Assembly (NCBI GenBank): GCA_020284085.1
Contig: JACEVL010001855.1
Span: 766,001-830,000 of the forward strand
DNA length: 64,000 bases
Reading direction: 5' to 3'
Origin: Aporrectodea caliginosa
Taxonomy: Eukaryota > Annelida > Clitellata > Crassiclitellata > Lumbricidae
Within the stretch, counting starts at the first letter, position 1; each line of letters opens with the position of its first letter. Positions 24,601 to 35,066 of the stretch are shown here, piece after piece. The notes under the pieces were generated by a model. That model saw only the letters and a program-made list of their open reading frames with translations, did no database searches and had not been told where the DNA came from. The position numbers and the translations under genes are program-made.

Positions 24601-27600
24601 ATCTTCAGTTGCTTTTCAGCCTATAGCAAACCAAAGAAACAGAATACCGAGCATTTAACTCATAGAAAACGTGCTAAGAATTAGTGACTGCATCGTGTCA
24701 CTTTAGCAATCATGTTTTACTGGTTTGAATGGGTAAACAGTACAGGGCAGTGTGTTTCTAATGTACTACAATGTAATGGAACTTTAAAATTGCATTGTGT
24801 TTTGTAGCTGTTTGAAATTGAACTGCTCCAATATGCATCTTTCTGTCAAAACGTGTAACTCAGACCATTGATGGAATCAGCTCAATAATACCATCCTTAA
24901 AAGACTTGCAGACCTCCAGTTCACGATAATGTTTTAATAGAAGTCCCATCAATGTAAAGCAATGGAATAATTTTTAAATTCACCCACTCAAAATATGTTG
25001 CAAGGACTTGTCAAATAAGCGTTGTGGAAGGGAATGGTGAGTTCATGAGAAAGTTCCATTAAGCCATTGCCCCTGAGGACCATAGATATCTGAAGCTTAT
25101 CATACTAAGTGGTTAAGTTGCTACCTGTACACAGAATAAATAAGTGTTGAGACTAAAGTACTCACTTCTAGAATTGTGTCACATTCTTCTTCTGCTAACA
25201 GGATCATTGCTGGGACACATCTGGAAAATTAAACAATAACCATCTATAACCAACAAATCAACAGAAGCAGTTCAGTGCTGTTCATACACAATGAAAGTTA
25301 GTGTTCAGTAACTTGAACATTAAACAGAAATGTAGCAATTAGCTCAATTTTCATGCAAATAGCAACATTAGCAGTATGAAGAAAGCAGTTGCATGTTCTT
25401 AACATGACCCATGACAAATAACATCCTGAAAAATATGTGCATTGTCCATAGCATATTTGAGGGGCCCGATAGCGCATTGGATAACATCTGGCACAGAGAG
25501 CGAGAGGTACCGAGTTCGAGCCCCCATTGGGCGGATATGCTTTGTAGGCTGCTATTTGCGCCGTGTATTGCAGGCTGTCTGTTCTGTTGGTAGTTAAGAT
25601 TTAAATTGCATAACATGTAAATGTACAGCGCAGTGCGTTTGTCAGGCGCTTATTAAAGAAAAGATATTATTTTTTCATCAACTAGATTTGAGAGACAGTT
25701 ATTGCGGCACAACACATTTTCAGTAGATCATTAATTTTAGCATACCGAGTAAATAATCTGAAATTGGAAATTCATCTGGAGAAGACTCTCTCAAGGCATT
25801 TCATTTTGCCCGGGGATTCCATGCTGAGGGCACCTCTGAATAGTCAATACAGCAAGAGACACTTTATAACTTTTTAGATAAGATACGATATGATACAAGT
25901 ACTCCATGGATCATTGAAGCAGTTGCCTATTTTTACACCTGCAAATATCCAAATAATTATTCAGTTCTGTAAATAGAAGCTGCTTAAAAGACTCACTCAC
26001 TGAAGAAAAGCCACAACCTATCTTATTAAATGATCAATACTTATCTCTAAAAAATTCAGCGTGATTAGTTGGTATAAATCTTACTCTGGGTTTTTATCGA
26101 GGGCGTCCTTAGCTGCCTTTATTCTGGCCAATGGTTGCCGCTCTCTCCACGTCGTCTGCATGACTAAAATGCAGTAACAAAAAACATGCCTAAGTAAGAA
26201 GCTTGCAATGATTGGTTATTTCATGAATAGAAATATATCAGTAATTATCTGTGAGAATATCACAAAAGGCTATCGTAGAAATATCATAAGTGGCTTATCG
26301 GCTATCTTTGCATGTTTAACTTAATTGTGACAGGAGGATAAAAGAACAAAAGAAAATCTAACAATTATTTACTCGAACTGCTCTGGCTTAAAACAACTTC
26401 TCTAGTGGCATGATATAAAGGATATGGAAGAGTCATGGCATAACAAATACAACGAAGATAAAGTTGTGGAGAGCACTGGTGTGGACGGTGGCTATATATG
26501 GTTGTGAGAGTTGGACACTGAGGAGGGAGGAGGAGAGACGAATAGAGGCATTCGAGATGAAGTGTCTGAGATTGATCATGAATATATCTTGGACGGAAAT
26601 GCGGACAAATGAGTGGGTGTTGGGGGCGGCAGGAGTGGAGAGGAGTCTGCTGAAGACGGTAAAAGAAAGAAAACTGATTTATTTCGGACATATCATGAGA
26701 AGAGAGGGAATATGCATGGAGAAAGACATCATGCAGGGCACAATGCCGGGAGACTGGAAATGAGGAAGACCGAGAACAAACTGGTTGGGCAACATAAAGG
26801 AATGGACGGGATTGACGATGGAGGAAATGATAAGACTGACGGAAGACAGGAGACGTTGGAGGAATATTGTTCATGATGCAGCCGACCCTCGAAACGAGGA
26901 TGGCTGAGAACAGAGCAGAACAGAACAGTGGCATGAATAATAATAATAATGAATGAATAACGAGATTTATGTGACAGGCGTCAATACTTGAATCACAATT
27001 ACTTGATATTGTGTCAGCAACCTTGTCTACCTGAGCTTCTCTACTTGAAGTGAATAATAATAAACAAAGACTGTAACTAACTTTCATAGTCTGGTTTGCC
27101 TGCATCAGAGTCACAGTTAAAGAACGTCTGATGGTCCTGAGCTGAGAGATTCATGTCGTAATACGTCAGAGGTTCCTTGGTTGTTGCCAAGGAGTAACGC
27201 TGGTACTCTGCACCTCGAAACAAATTCAGCGGATTGCGCCAGACTTTGCATTCTAAACAGATATCACAGATCATTCCAATCAAAAAGGAATTAAATATCA
27301 GATAGTACTTATGCACGTGGACATACATCAAGGCTGAGAAACCATCCCAAAATCTCTGTAATTATATTCTGCAGTAAACTGCCCAAAATCTAGCTAGGCA
27401 TGAAACTGTATTTAACTTAAAACATTTTAGAGGTCCATTGCATCAGCAACAATTTCTGTGTAACAATATTAGAATGCAATGCTATTAAAACTCAAGTGCT
27501 TGTTCAAATGCAAATTCAGTACTTCAAGGTGTCTCCTCCGTTGTCCTTTATTTTCTCATCACTGTTTTCAAAGGACTTAACAAAGTCCTAGAATGACTTG

Positions 27601-28793
27601 TCCATCTGACTGATAGCCAGCCATACATAGAAATCCTCTGATACTCCAAAGATATAAAATAAAAGTGTTTTGCTACATTTTCAATAAATGTAGGTTTTTA
27701 CAAGGACAGCATTAGACCTGACAAGAAATATTTACCAGCTGCAATGGGCAACAGGTAAATGCCACATTCCGGATGTCTCTACCTGTTATGGATGGTTGGC
27801 TGCCAACGTGGTTCCCTGTTCCGTTTGAGTCTCCGCTGTTGCCTTCAACTCTGCTGAGAAGTGGAGACAGATGACTAATGGATACTTGTTCAATGAATGA
27901 TGTTCCATACTTCTTGAAGTACCACCACTCAAACATCTGAGAAAAACACCATACTCAAAGCACAATTTCTAAATGCTGCATTTATCTATTGGTACATTAG
28001 AATTATGAAAAGCAAACAAAATTAAAGTAATTTTAAGCTATTAGAGTAAAATGCATGATTCCTAGAACTTTAGAAGCAGAAATTGCTATCAATTTTGCCT
28101 TTTGCCTTTCACTCTGGGTTGAAATCAAATGCTTCACAAAAAACTTTCTCTGTCTCTATCTGCATATATAATATATGCTTATATAGCAAAGCCATGTAAA
28201 CTTCAATACAATCATCACCACTTCCTGATATCAACCATTTGGTCGAGATGGGTGCAAATAAATTATCTCCATTCTTTTAGGCCAGATATATGAGCAACTT
28301 ATTATTGTTCTCATGTTTAGTCCAAGTCTTACTCTGGCCTTGTTTTTCTTGTATAGTTGATGAACTACTGTGGTTAAATAATGCATACAGTGCCGACTAA
28401 CCAGTATTAGCCCTGATATCAGTGATGACGTTCCAGTCAGTGCAACATAGAACTTTGGTGTCAAGTTGTTCAGGAACATGTACACTATGAGAAAAACACA
28501 TTCAACATATAACTAAAGACATGTTCGTTCATTCAAATCAGTCTCCAATGTATAGTTGACACATACCCATGAACACTAAAAGCATCAACTGTCAACCAGA
28601 CTTGCCTCATCTGCTATACAACACATCATGGCATGAAACATGAGCTAGTAGTCCTACACAGTTCCAAGACAACATTTCCTATCTGAAAGCACCTTTTTAC
28701 AATAATTCATAAGAGACACTGTTCAAATAATCTGTTACTTTTACAATAAGAGATGCTCTTACAGTCACTGGCAGAACTGTATTTTGAAAAAGG

Positions 28794-28827
<34 letters not shown>

Positions 28828-31800
28828 GAAACTTGATATAGCGCCCCTTTTGATTTCTACTCAGAGGCGCTCCCGGCCCAACCACGGCTGAAAAGAATAG
28901 TTTTCAGAGAAAATATAAAATATAAGAGCACTTCTCAAGTTCATCCAAACCCACCTCACCAGACTTCTAGACTGTGACCTAATCTAACATGAGACAAGAG
29001 GGCCACTAACCGAGAAAGTATGTTAAAAAGTGCTATGCGCAAAATCATTAAAAGCAATCAAAAAATGGATTTGCTCAAGGCCAAATTCTTGGAGACTAAG
29101 GCAGTTCCTGATTCTTTGTTAAATCTAAGGCTAGGCTGATTGGTTAAGTGCTCTCCATTAAAGTAGATGGCAGCAGTTCCAATTAACAGACGTATAAAGA
29201 AGTGTGACCATAATGCTTCTAGACATTAACTATTACAACACAAGGTCACGAAAATGTGCTATACAAAGGTTCAGATACATACATTTAGGTACAAAACACA
29301 CACACACACACACACTTCACACACACGCACAGTGACACACACACACACACAGTGACATACACTTTCACACCCACACACACATTAAAGAATCGCCGCAGCA
29401 TATTTAGCAGCCTGCCCTTCTATCATCTCAACCAGACACTCTGAGCCTGAGAGTTTCCAATTAAACCAAACAATTTTAAGCTTCCTCTTTTGATTTTCAG
29501 TGACCTTTAGAACATTGTCCAATTAAGTAGCCTTAATAAGCTCGCTGTCCTGATTTTCTGCAGATTGCCATTTGGCCTGTAAACCAGGTTCTCTTCTCTT
29601 TATATTCATCATATATTCAGTTCCCTGTCCGCTTCTTAATTGCATCTGTGACCATTCTTTCTTCTCTGACCAATTACTTCAAATATTAATGGTCCGTTTA
29701 GGATACATTTCGATACTGCACAACACGCACACTCAAAAAAATCCTGCCTACATCCAACATGGTTTCATGCTAGCTCAATTTAAGTAGTACTTAAAGTAAG
29801 TAATCGTTCGTGCAGTGCAATATAATTTTACAGCATTTTTATGGACAATCTTATGGCTCAACATTTCTTTAGCACTCAAACAAAAATTATATGCTACATG
29901 CTTTAAGGCCAAATGAGCTTTAAGCACAAAACCATTACAAACTTTAAACACACACCACCATAAATCACTGGGGTCTAGCTGAATCCATTCATTCATTCAT
30001 TCACTCATTTCAAGAATTTATATAGCGCCGCCGCCCGTTCAAGAAGCCTACTCAGAGGCACTCCCAGTCCAACGGTGATAAAATAAGTCTTAAGGAGCCT
30101 GTAGAACGTAGATGAAACATCCCTAGGTAACAAGCATATCTCCAACAGGAGACCTAGAACTGAGAGCACGGCGCAGACAGGTTGAGGCTCTAGTATGAGA
30201 CTTAAACTAGCACGAATCGCCATAACCCAATTCCCCATATGTAATGAAAATGCAGAATTAACCATTGGAATTTCCAACAAAAAAACAATTTTTCAAACAA
30301 GCATTCAAAGTATCAAAAGCTAGTATGGACTATTTTGTAATCAACCGATTTGCTTAGTGGTATATTCAGAAAATATCCTGAAGTTATATTGCATAAATAA
30401 TTTTCTTTTCAAAAATAGTTTCTGGTGTTTTCAAGGAATGAGATTTTGGTGAATTGCTATGCATGTGAATCACTTGCTCTAATGGACTTGGGAGTAAAGA
30501 TTCATATGAATCTGTATGGTTATAGTTTATAACAGGACTTGACTTAAACTGCTGACGTTGTTTGAAACAAGACGCCAAAGCTACCATAAAAAGTTTTCAC
30601 ATCTCACAGCAAATCGTACCCCTAGAATTATAAGGTTCTGTCCACTTTTTTGAAAAATCAACCTAACGCTATATCCGTTACCGGGATGACAGGGGCTATG
30701 TCCTGAACAGTCTAGCTTAACTGGAGACGCTTTCTTTAGCTCTATCTTCAGTGCTATAAAGACCTATGTCCACAAATTTGGACCTGATTTGGACAGTGTC
30801 TCAAAGCTATAGAGGAACAAGTTCAGTCATCCAATAGAATCATTAATTTTGTATCACGTGAATTGGAGATATAACCGTGATCGAGTGAGGTTTGAAAATA
30901 GAATTATACGGTGCTATGTCCATAGCCAATACCAGTGAGAGATCTTAACACGTGAGAAACTTTCTGTCACGGAACACATCAACAAAGCCGTCAAAAGTGG
31001 CTCTGCTTCAATCTTCGCCCTTAAAACACTCAAAAACCATGGTGCATCTGCAGATTCTCTACAACTGATCACCCGCGCCACCATCATAGCTAGAACAATA
31101 TATGCTTCTCCCGCCTGGTGGGGACTGGCGAGCGAAAAGGACAAATCCCGCATTGAACATCTGAATAACAGATTAAAACGCTCTGGTTTTATTCAGTCAG
31201 ATTCTCCTTCTATGAATGTTCTTGCTTATAACGCAGACACTTCACTCTTTAAGGCCGTCCTCTTAAATGAGAATCATTCACTCAGATGCCTGTTTCCTAA
31301 TCAACATTTTACGCCCTATTTTCTTAGGGTCAGACCACATAACTTTAACCTTCCTGACAAGGACCCACAAAATTTTATATCTCGTATGTTATTCCTGAAC
31401 TCTTCTTCTTCTTGTGGTTCTCTGCCTCTTAGGCAGGTTCGAATGTCCGACGTCGCCACTCCTCTCGTTGTTGGGCCTCTTCTTTCAGTTTCCTGTAGCC
31501 GTTTGTCATCATCCAATCCAGCATCATCTGTCTTGGTCTTCCTCTTGTCTTCCTCCCCTTCATTTTTCCTTCGATGACCGTTCTTAGTAGTGAGTCTCCT
31601 CTCAGCGTGTGCCCGATCCATTTCCTTTGCCTCTCTCTTATTGTGCGTATAAGGACTCTTTCTTCTCCAATCATTCCCAACACTTCTTCATTTGTTATAT
31701 GTTCTGTCCAGCTATTTTTTCCATTCTTCTCCATGTCCACATTTCGAAAGCTTCCAGTCTTCTTATATCTGCTTTTCTCATTGTCCATGTCTCCGATCCA

Positions 31801-34800
31801 TACAGCACCACGCTCCATACTAGTGTCTTTATCATTCTTATCTTTAGATTCCTGTTTAGTTTTCCTCTCAGTAATTCTCTCCTGTTTGAGAATGCCTCCT
31901 TTCCTATTGCTATCCTTCTTTTAATTTCTCTGTGGCATTTGGCATCTGTCGTGATCATACTCCCTAGGTAGCAGAATTCTTTGACTTGCTCTATCTGTTT
32001 TCCTCCAATGTGTATTCTGACTACAGTCTCCTTTCCTTTACTTATCTTCAATACCTTTGTCTTTTTGATGTTAATCTTCATCCCGTATTCGGTTGATGTT
32101 GTGTTTAGCCTATCCATCATTGCTTGTAGTCCTTTCTGGTTTCTCGCCAACATTGCCTGATCATCTGCAAATCTTAATGCCTTGATCCATCTTCCACCAA
32201 CCTTTATCCCCTCCTCCATATCCTCTACTGCTTCTCTGACAAGCTCTTCTATATAGATGTTAAATAGTAATGGTGACAGTGGACATCCTTGTCTCACACC
32301 TCTTCCAACGTTTCCTGGTTCCGAGTACTCTCCATCTATTCTTATTCGCATCTTTTGTCCCATGTATAAGTTTCCTATTAATCTTCTGTCTCTCCAATCT
32401 ATTCCCATCCGCCTCAATGCATGTAGTAGCCTTCTCCAGTCAACTCTATCAAATGCTTTTTCATAATCCACAAAGCATATAATATACATCCTGACCATTC
32501 TGGCAGCTCCTCTCTGTTAGTACTCTTAGTGTTCCGATCGCGTCCCTTGTTCCCATGCCCTTTCTAAAACCAAATTGATCATCTCCCAGCCCCTCAACTG
32601 CCTCTGTCTTTGCTTGCACTCTCTTTGCTAGTATTCTTATCATGACTTTTGACGCATGGGTGAGGAGGCTAATGGTTCTGTAATCCTCGCATGCTGTTGC
32701 ATTTGGTTTCTTTTTAATTGGTATTATTATGGATTGCAGGAAGTCATCTGGCCATTCTCCCGTTGTGTATATATCTTGGCATATCCTTATTAGTTCTTTC
32801 ATGGCTCCATCCTCCAGACTTTTGAGCATCTCTGCTGGTATGTTGTCTATTCCCTCTGCTTTGTTGTTTTTCAGTTCCTTTATGGCCGCTCTTACCTCCT
32901 CTCCCAGCACCTCTGGGCCAATATCCTCCTCTCTCCCTCGAGTCTCCTCTTCCTTCTCCAGTCCCTGGTTGTCGTGCAATTCTCCCTCTTCACTTCTGTA
33001 GAGTTCCTCCACGTACTCCTTCCATCGGTTCTTAACTTCATTTGTTTCATTTAGGAGTCTACCTTGTTTGTCGCTAACCTCTATTCCTCCTCCTCCTTTT
33101 CCCGGTTTCCTAGATATCTGTTTCACCTTTTCGTACACTTTGTCATATCTTCCCTGTTGCTGTAAGTCTTCTAACTCTTGACATTTCTGTCCCACCATTT
33201 TTCCCTTGCCTCTTCTGTTGTTCTTCTCAGTTTGTTGTTTAATCTTCTATATTCTTGCCTTGCTTTTTCGGTGCTTTGGTGTTTCCATTTCCTCCGTTCC
33301 TCCATCTCTTCTATCATTTCTCTTGTTACCCACGGTTTCCTAGCAGGTACTCTCTCTTCTGCTCCGATGATGTCATTGGCGCTCTGTATGATATTGTCTT
33401 TCAATCTTTTCCATCTCTCTTCTATGGATTTTACCTCGTATTCTGCTAGATTTTCTTCTATTTTCTTTCCCAGTTCATTGCTCTTTTCTTTCAGGTTCTT
33501 TTTATTCCATCTCTGTCTTATCTTCTTTTTCCTCTTGATGAATTTCAGTTTTATCTGGGCCTTCATGATGATCAAGTTGTGATCTGTGTCTGCTCTGCTC
33601 CCGGCATTGCTCTTGCATTCTTGACACTGTTTCTGTATCTGTGTCTTACCATTATGTAGTCCAGCTGATATCTTGCCATATCTCCCGGGGATTTCCACGT
33701 GTACCTACGTCTCTTCTCGTGCTGAAACCAGGTGTTTGTCAGTATTAGTTCTCTTCTCTCACAGAACTCCGCTAGTTTTTCGCCTCTGCTATTTCTCTTC
33801 CCCAAACCATATTTTCCAATGCATTTACCCTCCGCTCCTTCTCCCACCACTGCGTTCCAGTCTCCCATTATGACTACATAGTCTGTTCCCTTGGTTCTAT
33901 CCAGTATTTCCTCCAATCTCTCATACATATCGTCTACTTCTACCTGAACTCTTACTAAGCTATTATTAATTCATACTATAATATCTAGATGTATTTTATT
34001 TTCTATGTACACCTACACCTACAGCGTTATGTCTGTTGTTAACACATTAAACGAATATATGGTGGTGACTGGACTTGTAACCTACAGCACTCACTTTGTC
34101 TGCAATCAATAATGTTATACAGCTCTATGTCCCAAAAATAGTCACCCCTGTCATAATTATAGCCAAATTACTCATAATCAGTTTACATTATGATCGAAAT
34201 ACACATATAATCATACTAAGGGAAAACTTTGTTTTCCAATAAGTTTAATTTAATTGCCATCAATGAAAAAGAGGAAAAAAATTTTGTCAGCAAATCTTAA
34301 AATCGTTTTTCTCCGTTTCGCAAAAAGTGAACATAGAACTATAAAGTTCTAGGGGTACGAAATGTCAAGTGAAATTGTAGCATTTCCATACAGACTTTTT
34401 TTAGATTGTCCAATTAGCTTTTTGTGTGATTATTGCACTAAGTATACTAAGTATTCCGTGAAAGCTGCATTTAACATTAAGTTTAAGCTATGTTCGCTGC
34501 AAAATTGACCAAATTCTCCAAAACAATTTTTTTTACCAAGCGCTCGAATCCTGAAAAAAGTAGATTATTTGGCCTTAATAGTAAATTCGAAAATATTTTG
34601 AAAAACTTAGATTAGTGCAAATAATTTTTTAAACTCAGAATTGGGAGATACGGCGGAAATTCTATTTCGACGTGTGGGGGATTCGCTACGAACCCTTTTC
34701 GCCCGTATAGAAGCAATTGCAAACATGGATAAAAGCCTGCTAAGAAACCGACCCAGAGTCTAATGTGGGAAATTATATTATACAACTTAAACCTCGTACC

Positions 34801-35066
34801 AAACTTAATAAAACAAACATAAAGTATAGATCTAAACTCGTTACTTACTTACTTATGCACCAGTTGGAGCCCCACGTCCCAAAGGCCTGGATGAAACAAG
34901 AGATTAGTAACTTACCGAAGGCTAAATTCTCGCCAATTCTCAGCGGACCTTTCAGCATGTAGGCAACGAAGCAGACGAGCAGAAACCAGAGAAGGAATAG
35001 ATAGACCCAGAGCCATGCGATCCAAGACTTGAATTTGTCGAAGATTTTCCTTAGCAGACCTGCCAT
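15622..35066 (-). CDS. ST7: Suppressor of tumorigenicity 7 protein homologue (14 coding exons)
   Basis: Membrane protein of the ST7/ST7L family; its biochemical role is unsettled. Coding exons in gene order: 34916-35066, 28402-28484, 27783-27936, 27082-27252, 26085-26163, 25166-25220, 24518-24620, 23654-23751, 22998-23112, 21240-21312, 19980-20082, 19135-19285, 16797-16889, 15622-15794. Every junction is GT-AG and in phase; the sum is 1602 bp, 533 residues, slightly shorter than human ST7. Hydrophobic segments lie at about residues 15-38, 62-79 and 489-512. Family landmarks include [80 protein letters not shown] and [15 protein letters not shown]. The start at 35066 (MAGLL) is chosen to match the family; an in-frame ATG at 35075 would add three residues. 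Only one copy is present, so it probably represents the pre-duplication ancestor of vertebrate ST7 and ST7L (inference). It is head-to-head with SUGP1. Confidence 0.95.
15860..16560 (-). mobile_element. Decayed LINE reverse-transcriptase fragment
   Basis: Minus frames contain [13 protein letters not shown], a decayed form of the [10 protein letters not shown] motif, and after it [12 protein letters not shown], a conserved block in CR1/L2 elements. Stops and shifts are frequent. It lies in the last ST7 intron in the sense orientation. Confidence 0.7.
17337..18560 (+). mobile_element. CR1/L2-like LINE, nearly intact 3' half of reverse transcriptase
   Basis: The plus strand encodes [41 protein letters not shown] (catalytic YADD), [13 protein letters not shown] and [13 protein letters not shown]. 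After a one-base frameshift near 17925-17935 it continues [42 protein letters not shown] and [18 protein letters not shown] to a stop at 18479. The 3' end is TTGTAAGGAGGGCATTATCA followed by a (TTGTA)n tail. It is 5'-truncated and antisense inside an ST7 intron. One frameshift only, so it is a young copy. Confidence 0.93.
20180..20640 (-). mobile_element. LINE C-terminal fragment
   Basis: Minus frames include [39 protein letters not shown] and CIGPTL, the usual C-terminal block ending in a GAGCGCTTCTGATTGG-like 3' end near 20230. Frames are broken. It lies in an ST7 intron. Confidence 0.65.
23930..24275 (+). mobile_element. LINE 3' fragment
   Basis: The plus frame encodes [14 protein letters not shown] and [16 protein letters not shown]. 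The 3' end GGGGTGCCTCTGAGTAAG, then GAGGCGCTATATAAATTC, is shared with the other local LINE copies. It lies in an ST7 intron. Confidence 0.75.
25461..25676 (+). mobile_element. tRNA-derived SINE, GGGGCCCGATAGCGC family
   Basis: The tRNA-like head has GATAGCGCATTGGATAAC (A-box-like) and GAGTTCGAGCCCCC (B-box-like). The body, with TTTGTAGGCTGCTATT and GCAGGCTGTCTGTTCTGTT, is almost the same as in the minus-strand copy at 36151-36403. The tail is GTCAGGCGCTTATTAAAG followed by an AT-rich run. It lies in an ST7 intron. Confidence 0.82.
25795..25890 (+). mobile_element. Short LINE 3' tail
   Basis: GGGCACCTCTGAATAGTC, then AGAGACACTTTATAACTTTT and a GATACGATATGATAC tail, matches the 3' end common to the local LINEs. 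Confidence 0.5.
26455..26935 (+). mobile_element. RTE-type LINE C-terminal fragment
   Basis: The plus frame 26464-26763 encodes [39 protein letters not shown] and [15 protein letters not shown], the C-terminal domain of RTE-like endonuclease/reverse-transcriptase elements. After a shift it ends in an AGCAGAACAGAACAG tail. It is 5'-truncated and antisense in an ST7 intron. The long minus-strand ORF over it is a shadow. Confidence 0.8.
28797..28900 (-). mobile_element. LINE 3' end with (ATTG)n tail
   Basis: The plus strand shows an (AATC)n run at 28797-28828 followed by TATAGCGCCCCTTTTG and AGAGGCGCTCCCGGCC, which is the local LINE 3' end in reverse. It lies in ST7 intron 1. Confidence 0.75.
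29294..29385. repeat. (CA)n microsatellite cluster
   Basis: ACACACAC runs are interrupted by CACAGTGACA and a few other short breaks. Located in ST7 intron 1. Confidence 0.9.
29985..30215 (-). mobile_element. LINE 3' end with (GAAT)n tail
   Basis: ATTCATTCATTCATTCAC is followed by TTTATATAGCGCCGCCG and AGAGGCACTCCCAGTCC, the reversed local LINE 3' end. Adjoining minus-strand sequence looks like decayed LINE coding sequence. Located in ST7 intron 1. Confidence 0.75.
30945..31404 (+). mobile_element. Non-LTR retrotransposon C-terminal remnant, interrupted by RTE element
   Basis: One open plus frame encodes [56 protein letters not shown] and FISRMLFLN, a C-terminal block found in a CR1/Jockey-group family different from the other LINEs here. 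The last codons resume after the RTE insertion at 33954. Located in ST7 intron 1, antisense. Confidence 0.75.
31405..33942 (-). mobile_element. RTE-type LINE with AP-endonuclease and reverse transcriptase, several frameshifts
   Basis: Minus frames give the second half of an AP endonuclease ([22 protein letters not shown]), a linker and a reverse transcriptase ([56 protein letters not shown]). The C-terminal domain follows ([31 protein letters not shown]). The frame shifts near 33600, 33180, 32480 and 31760, so it is inactive. It ends with a GAA-rich 3' tail. The 11-bp direct repeat CCTGAACTCTT lies on both sides (31394-31404 and 33943-33953), fixing the insertion. It is 5'-truncated within the endonuclease. 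Confidence 0.93.

Larger units (their letters stand above)
30618..34358. mobile_element. Inverted-repeat-flanked region holding two nested LINEs
   Basis: GTACCCCTAGAATTATAAGG at 30618 and its reversed counterpart ending TTCTAGGGGTAC at 34358 form inverted repeats of about 36 bp with a few mismatches. Each runs into an A/T-rich stretch with CACTTTTT on the inner side. A further inner inverted pair reads ATGACAGGGG near 30688 and CCCCTGTCAT near 34146. Between them lie a plus-strand LINE remnant and, inserted in that, a minus-strand RTE element. Without the RTE insert the unit would be about 1.2 kb. The class of the outer element is not known, and no clear target duplication was seen. Confidence 0.6.

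Noticed and set aside
26365..27114. 249-codon minus-strand ORF, apparently a long protein
   Set aside because: It is the antisense of the RTE-type LINE fragment at 26455-26935 and has no family resemblance; it also spans an ST7 exon border out of frame.
31316..33582. Many plus-strand ORFs of 60-134 codons rich in Ser/Leu/Phe
   Set aside because: They are the antisense of the minus-strand RTE element.
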